Part shown: piece by piece, positions 58,265 to 64,000 of the stretch | Layout of the letters: each line of letters starts with the position of its first letter | How positions within the stretch are numbered: the stretch's first letter is position 1 | Source of the DNA: JBBRYB01 sp038238115 | GTDB lineage: Bacteria > Actinomycetota > Actinomycetes > Propionibacteriales > Nocardioidaceae | Assembly (NCBI GenBank): GCA_038238115.1 | Contig: JBBRYB010000013.1 | Location: 1-64,000, forward strand | Direction of reading: 5' to 3' | DNA: 64,000 bases | Notes under the pieces: model-generated | Seen by the model: the letters and a program-made list of their open reading frames with translations, nothing else | Told to the model about the DNA's origin: nothing | The model's database searches: none | Translations under genes and position numbers: made by a program

Positions 58265-58827
58265 CGGGTGCTTCCCGCGGCATCGAGGATCGCTGGCACG
58301 ATGTTGGCGTAGGCGCCGCAGCGGCACAGGTTGCCGCTCATGCGCTCCCTGACTTCGTTGGCGTCAAGCTCGTCGGAAGACTGAGGGCCGCTGTCGTCGG
58401 GCGGGGTCACTGCGCTTGGCCAGCCGGCGTCGGCCTCGCCGAGCATGCCGATCGCCGAACAGATCTGTCCGGGTGTGCAGTAACCGCACTGGAACCCGTC
58501 GTGCTCGACGAAGGCTCGCTGGACCGGGTGCAGGTCGCCGTCGTCGCCGACGAGGCCTTCGACGGTCACCACCGACCGGCCGCGGACGGCGACCGCGAGC
58601 GTGAGACAGGAGTTGACTCGGCGACCGTCGAGCAGAACCGTGCACGCGCCGCACTGGCCGTGGTCGCATCCCTTCTTCGAGCCGGTGAGTCCAAGGTGCT
58701 CGCGCAACGCGTCAAGGAGCGAGGTGCGGTTGTCGAGCCGGACGTCATGCGGCTCCCCGTTGATCGTGAGAGTGAGGTCGCTGTACGTCGGTGGGGAAGT
58801 CGTGGTCGGAAATCGGCTCGGTGTCAT
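58261..58827 (-). CDS. Aldehyde oxidoreductase, [2Fe-2S] subunit (PaoA/YagT-like)
   Basis: A 188-aa subunit with two [2Fe-2S] clusters. The plant-type cluster motif is GCDHGQCGACTVLLDGRRVNSC; the second, GFQCGYCTPGQICSAIGML and NLCRCGAYANIVPAI. E. coli PaoA carries a Tat signal for periplasmic export; here the N-terminus MTPSRFPTTTSPPTYSDL lacks a twin-Arg and hydrophobic segment, so the complex is probably cytosolic. A 25-residue Asp/Ser/Pro insertion (VTPPDDSGPQSSDELDANE) lies before the last Cys pair. ATG 58827 has AGGAG eight bases upstream; first gene of the operon. Confidence 0.93.
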   Translation of the reverse strand: MTPSRFPTTTSPPTYSDLTLTINGEPHDVRLDNRTSLLDALREHLGLTGSKKGCDHGQCGACTVLLDGRRVNSCLTLAVAVRGRSVVTVEGLVGDDGDLHPVQRAFVEHDGFQCGYCTPGQICSAIGMLGEADAGWPSAVTPPDDSGPQSSDELDANEVRERMSGNLCRCGAYANIVPAILDAAGSTR

Positions 58828-58996
58828 CGGGCACTCCTGCTCTCCACCAGGTACGGACTCAGGTATGCCGCGCCCGGGTGCGATGGGCGCGGCATGAGCG
58901 GCCGGTACCCCGCAACAGAGAGGTCATGCCTGTGGGGCTATGCCACCGGGCGTATTGGGCAGGGCCACCCGTCGGTCGAGTGACAGTGCCAATGGC

Positions 58997-59650
58997 TCAG
59001 GCTGATCCCGCCTGCTGGTCGAGCGTGACGCCGGTGGCGTGGATAGGGCAGTAGCCCATCGGGTTCTTGGCCAGATATTGCTGGTGGTAGCCCTCGGCAA
59101 AGAAGTAGCCACCGAGCGGCATGATCGCCGTGGTGATCTCGGCGTACCCCTTCGCTGAGAGCGCCTGCTGGTAGGCGTCTCGCGACTTCTCGGCGGTTGC
59201 TGCCTGCGCCGGCGTGGTCACGAGGATGACGGAGCGGTACTGGCTGCCGATATCGTTGCCCTGCCGCATCCCCTGGGTGGGGTCATGGGCTTCCCAGAAG
59301 ACCTTGAGGAGGTCTTCGTAGCTGATCTGCGACGGGTCGAAGACGACTCGTACGACCTCGGCGTGACCGGTGCGGCCGCCGCAGACCTCTTCGTACGTCG
59401 GGTTGGGCGTGAGTCCGGCGGCGTAGCCGACAGACGTCGACCAGACGCCGGGGACCTCCCAGAACATCTTCTCGTCGCCCCAGAAGCAGCCGAGCCCGAA
59501 GACCGCCACCTCGAAGCCGTCGGGGATCGGACCCTCGAGCGGCGTGCCCAGCACGTCATGGGTCTCCGGCACCGCGAAGGGGCGGGTGTCTCGCCCGCCG
59601 AGTGCGCTGTCGTGGCTGGGGAGCTCGGTCTTCTTGCGACCCCACATCAT
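58997..59650 (-). CDS. msrA: Peptide-methionine (S)-S-oxide reductase
   Basis: A 217-aa repair enzyme. The catalytic Cys is in AVFGLGCFWGDEKMFWEVPGVWSTSVGYAAG, with the conserved GGRTGHAEVVRVVFDP, FWEAHDPTQGMRQGNDIGSQYRS and a C-terminal GYHQQYLAKNPMGYC with the resolving Cys. It reduces methionine-S-sulfoxide using thioredoxin. A 50-residue N-terminal extension is usual for actinobacterial MsrA. Start ATG 59650 or 59647; GGAGAGG is upstream. Single-gene unit, divergent from the GNAT gene. Confidence 0.95.
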   Translation of the reverse strand: MMWGRKKTELPSHDSALGGRDTRPFAVPETHDVLGTPLEGPIPDGFEVAVFGLGCFWGDEKMFWEVPGVWSTSVGYAAGLTPNPTYEEVCGGRTGHAEVVRVVFDPSQISYEDLLKVFWEAHDPTQGMRQGNDIGSQYRSVILVTTPAQAATAEKSRDAYQQALSAKGYAEITTAIMPLGGYFFAEGYHQQYLAKNPMGYCPIHATGVTLDQQAGSA

Positions 59651-59685
59651 CTCTGGCCTGCCTCTCCATCGCTATACCGTGAAGC

Positions 59686-60534
59686 ATGTCCGCGCTCATG
59701 GTCAGGTTGACTCACGACGACGCTGATGCCTTGTCTTCATTGTGGCAGGCGGCGATTGCGCGACGGCGTGGCCTGGTCGGCGGCCCGCGAGCGCCGGCGC
59801 GGCCGCCCGGGCTGGACAGGCCACACAGTTTCGGTGTGGGACTGTTCGAGGACTCCCGGCTCGTGTCGGCCGCTGTGGCGATGCGCGCGCTCGCCGACGA
59901 CGCGCGCAGTTCACACAACGTGCCTGGTCTCGCGCATATTTCCTCCGTTGCGACCGAGGCTGGCCGCTGGGGAGAGGGCTTTGCCGCTCTTGTGGTCCGG
60001 GCCATCTTGTCGCACGCGACGAGACGAGGCTTCGCTCGGGCTCAGCTCTGGACGCACCGCTCCAACGCCGCCGCCCGGCGCCTCTACGAGCGCGAGGGGT
60101 TCGTCGTGTCGGGGCGAGAGCGGCTGGACGACCAGGGCGAGCCGATCGTCCACTTCATCCGCGACCTCACACCTCTTCCTGTGCGGTCCCGGTCCGCCGC
60201 GCGGCTGCTGTGTCTGGACGACCAGGACCGGCGTTGCTCATCCATCACCGTGATCCGGTGGACGGCCACCACCTCTGGGAGCCGCCCGGCGGTGGGATCG
60301 AGGCTGGTGAATCCGCCCTCGAGGCGGTGGCGCGGGAGTGGCGTGAAGAGACCGGCCTGCCACCGCCGACGATTCATGCTCAGCCGACGTACGTGGCTCG
60401 TGACACGGTCTGGCGGGGGTCTCGCTGGGTGGGCGACGAGCACTTCTTTGTCGGGCGGGTGTCCGCTGGGGCTAAACACGGGCTCACCCTCACGAGCGAC
60501 GAGGTGGAGTCACACCTCGGCCACGCCTGGGTGA
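59686..60534 (+). CDS. GNAT acetyltransferase, 5' part of an apparent GNAT-Nudix gene
   Basis: The frame is 282 codons, but only the first ~182 look like real protein. The GNAT fold: VRLTHDDADALSSLWQAAIA, then VSSVATEAGRWGEGFAALVVRAILSHATRRGFARAQLWTHRSNAAARRLYEREGFVVSGRERLDD, with the acetyl-CoA-binding and A-R-R-L-Y-E-R-E-G-F motifs. After IRDLTPLPVRSRSAARLLCLDDQDR the frame loses coding character near 60230, and the Nudix box continues in another frame. TATACC lies seven bases before ATG 59686. The tail to 60534 is probably not natural. Confidence 0.75.
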   Translation: MSALMVRLTHDDADALSSLWQAAIARRRGLVGGPRAPARPPGLDRPHSFGVGLFEDSRLVSAAVAMRALADDARSSHNVPGLAHISSVATEAGRWGEGFAALVVRAILSHATRRGFARAQLWTHRSNAAARRLYEREGFVVSGRERLDDQGEPIVHFIRDLTPLPVRSRSAARLLCLDDQDRRCSSITVIRWTATTSGSRPAVGSRLVNPPSRRWRGSGVKRPACHRRRFMLSRRTWLVTRSGGGLAGWATSTSLSGGCPLGLNTGSPSRATRWSHTSATPG

Positions 60535-60635
60535 GCTGGCGGGACAGCGAAGAGCTGGTCGACCCGGTCGAGCCTGACGTCGTCGCGGTTCTGCGCAGAC
60601 TCGCTCCCGACGGCCCCTGGCAGGAGCCGACCTGA
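60210..60635 (+). CDS. Nudix hydrolase, 3' part of an apparent GNAT-Nudix gene
   Basis: A frame containing ALLIHHRDPVDGHHLWEPPGGGIEAGESALEAVAREWREETGL, with the complete Nudix box (G-x5-E-x7-R-E-x-x-E-E-x-G). It then reads VGDEHFFVGRVSAG and ends DVVAVLRRLAPDGPWQEPT. The first Nudix strand (SAARLLCLDDQDR) is missing from this frame but is present at the end of the GNAT frame. Joining the two at about 60229-60232 restores a normal Nudix domain. GTG 60210 is only a nominal start with no ribosome site. Confidence 0.72.
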   Translation: MSGRPGPALLIHHRDPVDGHHLWEPPGGGIEAGESALEAVAREWREETGLPPPTIHAQPTYVARDTVWRGSRWVGDEHFFVGRVSAGAKHGLTLTSDEVESHLGHAWVSWRDSEELVDPVEPDVVAVLRRLAPDGPWQEPT

Positions 60636-60653
60636 GCGCAGCACCCAGGCCTA

Positions 60654-60837
60654 GATCGGCAACTATGTGGCGTCTCGACACCCGGGCTGAACGCCACCGC
60701 TAGCACACCCGAGCCCGCAACCTCGGCGGCGGCAGGCGGCTGCCGAGGCGATGGCGGTGGCGGCGGCGGCGATGATCGCGCCGCGCTGTCGGTCGCGGGT
60801 GCGGAAGGAAGACGTCGAGGAGCCACAAAGTTGCCGG
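60654..60837. mobile_element. MITE-like element with 24-bp terminal inverted repeats
   Basis: The left end CGGCAACTATGTGGCGTC.TCGAC (60656-60678) and the right end, whose complement reads CCGGCAACTTTGTGGCTC.CTCGAC (60814-60837), form imperfect terminal inverted repeats about 180 bp apart. The interior is very GC-rich and codes for nothing recognisable. A third copy of the end follows in direct orientation at 60870. No transposase is present. The label is tentative. Confidence 0.45.
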
Positions 60838-60869
60838 ACTCCGATCAGGCGGCAGCGGCGTATCTGCGA

Positions 60870-61000
60870 GACCGGCAACTCTGTGGCGCCTCGACACCCA
60901 GGCTGACCGCCACCGCCGGCACACCCGACCCCCGCAACCTCGGCGGCGGCCTGCGGGTCGGCGCCTCGACACCCGGGCTGAACGCCACCGCCAGGACACG
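60870..61000. repeat. Direct duplication of the 60654 segment, with a further partial copy
   Basis: 60870-60949 repeats 60654-60733 with about ten changes (GGCAACTCTGTGGCGCCTCG, then ACCCAGGCTGACCGCCACCG). A 30-bp part recurs at 60962-60993 (GCGCCTCGACACCCGGGCTG). Just beyond, CGTCGAGGCTTAGCGGT is repeated in tandem at 61040-61056 and 61057-61073, the second copy covering the stop of the CHRD gene. No gene lies in 60636-61066. Confidence 0.8.
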
Positions 61001-61066
61001 CCGCTCGCCCAGGTGGGGCCAGGATCGAGGCTTGGCGCCCGTCGAGGCTTAGCGGTCCGTCGAGGC

Positions 61067-61594
61067 TTAGCGGTGGAGCTGCCCGCGGATCGCGCCTCCC
61101 GGGAAGGGGCCGTTGTGGATGTTGAAGTAGAAGCGCTTGGGGTGCAAGAGGATGTGGTGGATGAGCCGCTTGTGGACCTTGGTGGCGCAGCGCGCGCCAC
61201 CTGTCACAGCGCCGGTGAGGTCGATCACCACGTCACCGTCAACACCAGCCCGGCCACGATGAATATGCGCAGCATTCGGCTTCTTGATGCCGTGGTAGTG
61301 CGTCCGCACGCAGACCTTGCCGGTGGCCCCGTTGAGCCTGATGGTGGCTCGTCCCATACCGTTGCGGTCGCCACCAGCCGGCTCCTTGGAACCCCGCAAG
61401 TTGGCGACCAGTTGGTGGACCTTTCCCTGACCGGCTCTGGACGAATCTGCGGAGCCTGGCGCGGCGCCCTGGGCCGAAACCGGTGCGGACAGGAGTGCCG
61501 CAATCACACAGGTGCCTGCGGCGAGTGAGACCGTGCGCAGGCCAGCCCTGGCAATGGCTCGAACGGGGTGAAGGTGAAACGAAACTCTTGGCAT
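61067..61594 (-). CDS. Secreted CHRD-domain protein
   Basis: A 175-aa exported protein. The signal peptide is a basic N-terminus plus LRTVSLAAGTCVIAALLSAPVSAQG, with cleavage probably after VSA. The CHRD domain follows: VANLRGSKEPAGGDRNGMGRATIRLNGATGKVCVRTHYHGIKKPNAAHIHRG, ending FYFNIHNGPFPGGAIRGQL. The HIHRG and N-x-H-N/T-x-x-x-P-x-G-x-I-R-G-Q pattern is typical. CHRD domains are found in chordin and bacterial surface proteins; function unknown. ATG 61594 has GGGAGGCG upstream. Confidence 0.9.
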   Translation of the reverse strand: MPRVSFHLHPVRAIARAGLRTVSLAAGTCVIAALLSAPVSAQGAAPGSADSSRAGQGKVHQLVANLRGSKEPAGGDRNGMGRATIRLNGATGKVCVRTHYHGIKKPNAAHIHRGRAGVDGDVVIDLTGAVTGGARCATKVHKRLIHHILLHPKRFYFNIHNGPFPGGAIRGQLHR

Positions 61595-61772
61595 GGGGCA
61601 GCGCCTCCCTCTCTCGGCTGACTACTCTTGCCGCGCCTTCGCGCACTGTCAAGGCACCAATCTCGATGGTCGCGCGGGCGGGCTCGCGGTGGAGTCGACG
61701 GGAGCAGACACGACAGCGGCTCACCTTCCGCGTGCACAGAATGGGCCGACGACCGGCCCGCACGCGGCCCAT

Positions 61773-61778
61773 TAGGCT
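61773..61778 (+). promoter_or_regulatory. Probable -10 hexamer of the metB-type gene (leaderless)
   Basis: TAGGCT, six bases, then ATG 61785; no Shine-Dalgarno sequence. Confidence 0.45.
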
Positions 61779-61784
61779 GCACCG

Positions 61785-62939
61785 ATGGACGACGGGCAGC
61801 AGTTCGGTTTCGAGACGAGGGCAATCCACGCTGGCCAGGTGGCGGACCCCGCCACTGGTGCGGTGATGACTCCCATCTTCGCGAACAGCACCTACAAGCA
61901 GGACGGAGTCGGGGGACTGCGCGGTGGCTACGAGTACTCGCGGACCGGGAACCCCACCCGCCGGGCGCTCGAAGACTGTCTCGCCGCACTCGAAGAGGGC
62001 GCTCGGTGCGTCGCGTTCGCATCCGGTATGGCAGCCGAGGACGCGCTGATCCGCGTCGTCTGCTCACCAGGCGACCACGTCGTCATCCCGAATGACGCCT
62101 ATGGCGGCACGTTTCGGCTCTTCAAGCAGGTCTTCGAGCCGTGGGGCCTCGGCCATACGTCGGCCTTCATCCACGACCCGCGGGCGATCGCGAACGCCCT
62201 GCAACCCGGACGCACCAAGATGGTGTGGATCGAGACGCCCAGCAACCCGCTGCTCGGGATCGCCGACATCGCCGCGATCGCCGAGATCGCCCACGAGGCC
62301 GGCGCACTGCTCGTCGTCGACAACACCTTCGCCACCCCCTACCTCCAGCAGCCGATCCGCTGGGGCGCAGACGTGGTCGTGCATTCGACCACCAAGTACG
62401 CCGGCGGGCACAGCGATGTGGTGGGAGGCGCCGTCGTCACCCTCGACAAGGCCCTCGGTGAGGCGCTGGCCACGTTCCAAAACTCGACGGGCGCGATCGC
62501 CGGTCCATTCGACGCCTACCTGGTGCTGCGCGGTCTCAAGACGCTGGCAGTCCGGATGGACCGCCACTGTTCGAGTGCGCAGCGCGTCGCCGAATTCTTG
62601 TCCACGCACGATGCTGTCAAGGATGTCTTCTATCCAGGGCTGGCCGACGCCCCCGGCCACCAGGTCGCCGCTCGGCAGATGAAGGGCTTCGGTGGGATGG
62701 TGTCGTTCCGGGTGGCAGCGGGACATGCCGCAGCTGTCGACGTCTGCAACGCGACCCGGCTCTTCACACTCGCCGAGTCGCTCGGTGGGGTGGAGTCCCT
62801 GATCGAGCTGCCCGCCGCCATGACGCACGCATCGGTGGCTGACTCGGAGTTCGCGGTGCCCGACGACCTGGTCCGAGTGTCGGTCGGCCTGGAGTCCATC
62901 GACGACCTGCTCGCCGATCTCGGCCAAGCTCTTCCGTGA
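61785..62939 (+). CDS. metB: Cystathionine gamma-synthase / gamma-lyase type PLP enzyme
   Basis: A 384-aa Cys/Met-metabolism PLP enzyme. It begins FGFETRAIHAGQVADPATGAVMTPIFANSTYKQD, with YEYSRTGNPTRRALE, FASGMAAEDALIRVV, the cofactor Asp in LVVDNTFATPYLQQP, the PLP Lys in VVHSTTKYAGGHSDVVGG, and ESLGGVESLIELPAAMTHASV at the end. Cystathionine gamma-synthase and gamma-lyase cannot be separated reliably by eye; with cbs 8 kb away, a transsulfuration role is plausible. Followed 16 bp later by the MutL-family gene. Confidence 0.88.
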   Translation: MDDGQQFGFETRAIHAGQVADPATGAVMTPIFANSTYKQDGVGGLRGGYEYSRTGNPTRRALEDCLAALEEGARCVAFASGMAAEDALIRVVCSPGDHVVIPNDAYGGTFRLFKQVFEPWGLGHTSAFIHDPRAIANALQPGRTKMVWIETPSNPLLGIADIAAIAEIAHEAGALLVVDNTFATPYLQQPIRWGADVVVHSTTKYAGGHSDVVGGAVVTLDKALGEALATFQNSTGAIAGPFDAYLVLRGLKTLAVRMDRHCSSAQRVAEFLSTHDAVKDVFYPGLADAPGHQVAARQMKGFGGMVSFRVAAGHAAAVDVCNATRLFTLAESLGGVESLIELPAAMTHASVADSEFAVPDDLVRVSVGLESIDDLLADLGQALP

Positions 62940-62955
62940 GCCGTCCGACGAGCCA

Positions 62956-64000
62956 GTGAGCCGCTCCACCGGAGGGACACGCTTTCCACCACGGTCACCG
63001 CACAGCGCCGAGCTCGTCTACTGCGTGGACTTCGGCTCGACCTTCACCAAGGCGGCGCTGGTGGACACGGGGACAGGCAGGCTGGTGGGCACGGCGAGCC
63101 ATCGGACCACCATCGACACCGACCTGCTCGACGGCTGGGATGTGCTGCGTGGCGAGCTCCAGCCCCTGGCGGGCACAGCCGACGTACCAGTGCTCGCCTG
63201 CTCGTCAGCGGGTGGTGGCCTTCGGATCTCCGTGGTCGGCAATGAGGAGCTCGTCACCGCTGAGGCGGGACGGCGGGTGGCGTTGTCGAGCGGCGCCAGG
63301 GTCGTGCACGTCTCGTCCGGGGACTTCCAGGAGGACCAGTTCCGGGCGAGCGCTGCGGACGTGGTGCTCCTGGTCGGAGGCACCGACGGGGGAAACGCGG
63401 AGGTGATCTGCGCGAATGCGGCCGCGCTCGTCAAGGCCAACTGGCGTGGTCCGGTGGTCCTGGCCGGAAACGCCGAGGCTGTGGACGAGATCACCGCCCT
63501 CTTCACACGGTCCAACGTCGCCTTCGTCGTGGCCGACAACGTAGTGCCGCAGATCGGTGTGCTCCGGCCGCACGGCGCACGCCGGGCGATCCGGGAGATG
63601 TTCCTGGCTCACGTGATCAGCGGCAAGCACCTCTCGAAGCGGGCCGACTTCACGGACATGGTGATAGGCGCGACACCCGATGTCGTGCTGACGGCGGTCG
63701 AGCTTCTCGCCGGCGGCTGTGGCCCGGGTCGGCCGGGCGCCGGAGATGTGGTGGTCGTCGACGTGGGCGGTGCGACGACTGACGTGCATTCGGTGACCCG
63801 CCTTGACCCGGAGGACTCCGGGCTGGCACGGGAGGTTGTTGCCACGGTTCCGGTCAGCCGAACCGTCGAAGGTGACCTCGGGATGCGCTGGAGCGCCGTA
63901 CCCACCATCGACGCCGCCGAGGCGGCTGGTCTCGGCGTCGGGGGCGGACTGCGGTATGCCGCCGAGGCACGTCGGGCCGACCCCGGCCTGGTGCCCACGA
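62956..64000 (+). CDS. MutL family protein (glutamate-mutase-associated), truncated by the window end
   Basis: The first 348 codons of an open gene. It starts VSRSTGGTRFPPRSPHSAEL, then the actin-like ATPase phosphate-1 motif YCVDFGSTFTKAALVD. Next come VLLVGGTDGGNAEVICANAAAL, VVLAGNAEAVDEI and the second phosphate motif VVVVDVGGATTDVHSVT. This fits the MutL family encoded beside glutamate mutase (not the mismatch-repair MutL); members are thought to act as reactivating ATPases for B12 enzymes or related proteins. No mutase gene is in the window. GTG 62956 is inferred by frame; the 3' end is outside. Confidence 0.85.
   Translation, partial: MSRSTGGTRFPPRSPHSAELVYCVDFGSTFTKAALVDTGTGRLVGTASHRTTIDTDLLDGWDVLRGELQPLAGTADVPVLACSSAGGGLRISVVGNEELVTAEAGRRVALSSGARVVHVSSGDFQEDQFRASAADVVLLVGGTDGGNAEVICANAAALVKANWRGPVVLAGNAEAVDEITALFTRSNVAFVVADNVVPQIGVLRPHGARRAIREMFLAHVISGKHLSKRADFTDMVIGATPDVVLTAVELLAGGCGPGRPGAGDVVVVDVGGATTDVHSVTRLDPEDSGLAREVVATVPVSRTVEGDLGMRWSAVPTIDAAEAAGLGVGGGLRYAAEARRADPGLVPT

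Overview
The window is chromosomal DNA of a high-GC Gram-positive bacterium (Actinomycetota). The grounds are very high GC, abundant GTG/TTG starts, many 4-base stop/start overlaps, and two gene blocks typical of the phylum: tRNA-Gln, glmU, prs, rplY, pth; and mfd, SurA-like lipoprotein, mazG, eno, ftsB-like, DUF501, ppx. The sequence does not fix the genus. I see no CRISPR array, prophage, transposase or rRNA.

Layout. 1-4.9 kb: a 21-bp tandem array, a VOC protein and trans-aconitate methyltransferase divergent from a MarR regulator with two shared operator-like palindromes, an adenosine deaminase-family enzyme, and a TetR regulator behind a fatty-acid desaturase whose promoter carries two matching palindromes. 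5-22 kb: the housekeeping core (tRNA-Gln, glmU, prs, rplY, pth, an HspR-like/Hsp20 pair, cysQ-like, mfd, mazG, eno, ftsB-like, ppx, family-5 uracil-DNA glycosylase), then a secreted hydrolase. 22-28 kb: a leftward five-gene cluster that looks like sugar-acid catabolism (FAH-family hydrolase, GH4 glycosidase, IlvD/Edd-type dehydratase, degenerate Rossmann protein, PfkB kinase). 28-35 kb: hypothetical proteins, a FUSC membrane protein and a two-gene ABC exporter. 35-44.7 kb: a divergent carbohydrate regulon (ABC importer without ATPase, 2-hydroxyacid dehydrogenase, DeoR regulator, class II aldolase, an unknown protein and a catalytically degenerate deacetylase one way; SIS isomerase, tautomerase-like protein and PfkB kinase the other way). 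It ends in an odd tRNA whose anticodon is the kinase stop codon. 44.7-47.1 kb: chromate resistance (chrA plus a split chrB) with a palindromic operator. 47-64 kb: GAF-ANTAR regulator, sulfite-oxidase-like enzyme, small membrane proteins, a second 21-bp array, SGNH hydrolase, cystathionine beta-synthase, HAD protein, a PaoABC-type aldehyde oxidoreductase, msrA, a GNAT-Nudix gene apparently split by a frameshift, a repeat-rich gap, a CHRD protein, a cystathionine gamma-synthase-type enzyme, and a MutL-family protein running off the window.

How the genes work together. The 35-44.7 kb genes form one plausible pathway: uptake, isomerisation/deamination by the SIS protein, phosphorylation by the PfkB kinase and cleavage by the class II aldolase, probably under the DeoR protein through the AGTGAGCA inverted repeat in the divergent promoter. 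The 22-28 kb cluster could release sugars or uronates (GH4), dehydrate the aldonate and finish through the FAH hydrolase or the kinase. cbs and the metB-type gene, 8 kb apart, suggest transsulfuration.

The least explained signals are the 21-bp arrays placed just 3' of genes (with a related in-frame insertion inside mfd), a family of long-loop perfect hairpins, a 44-bp perfect palindrome, a small MITE-like repeat cluster, and the short-variable-loop tRNA with anticodon UAA.
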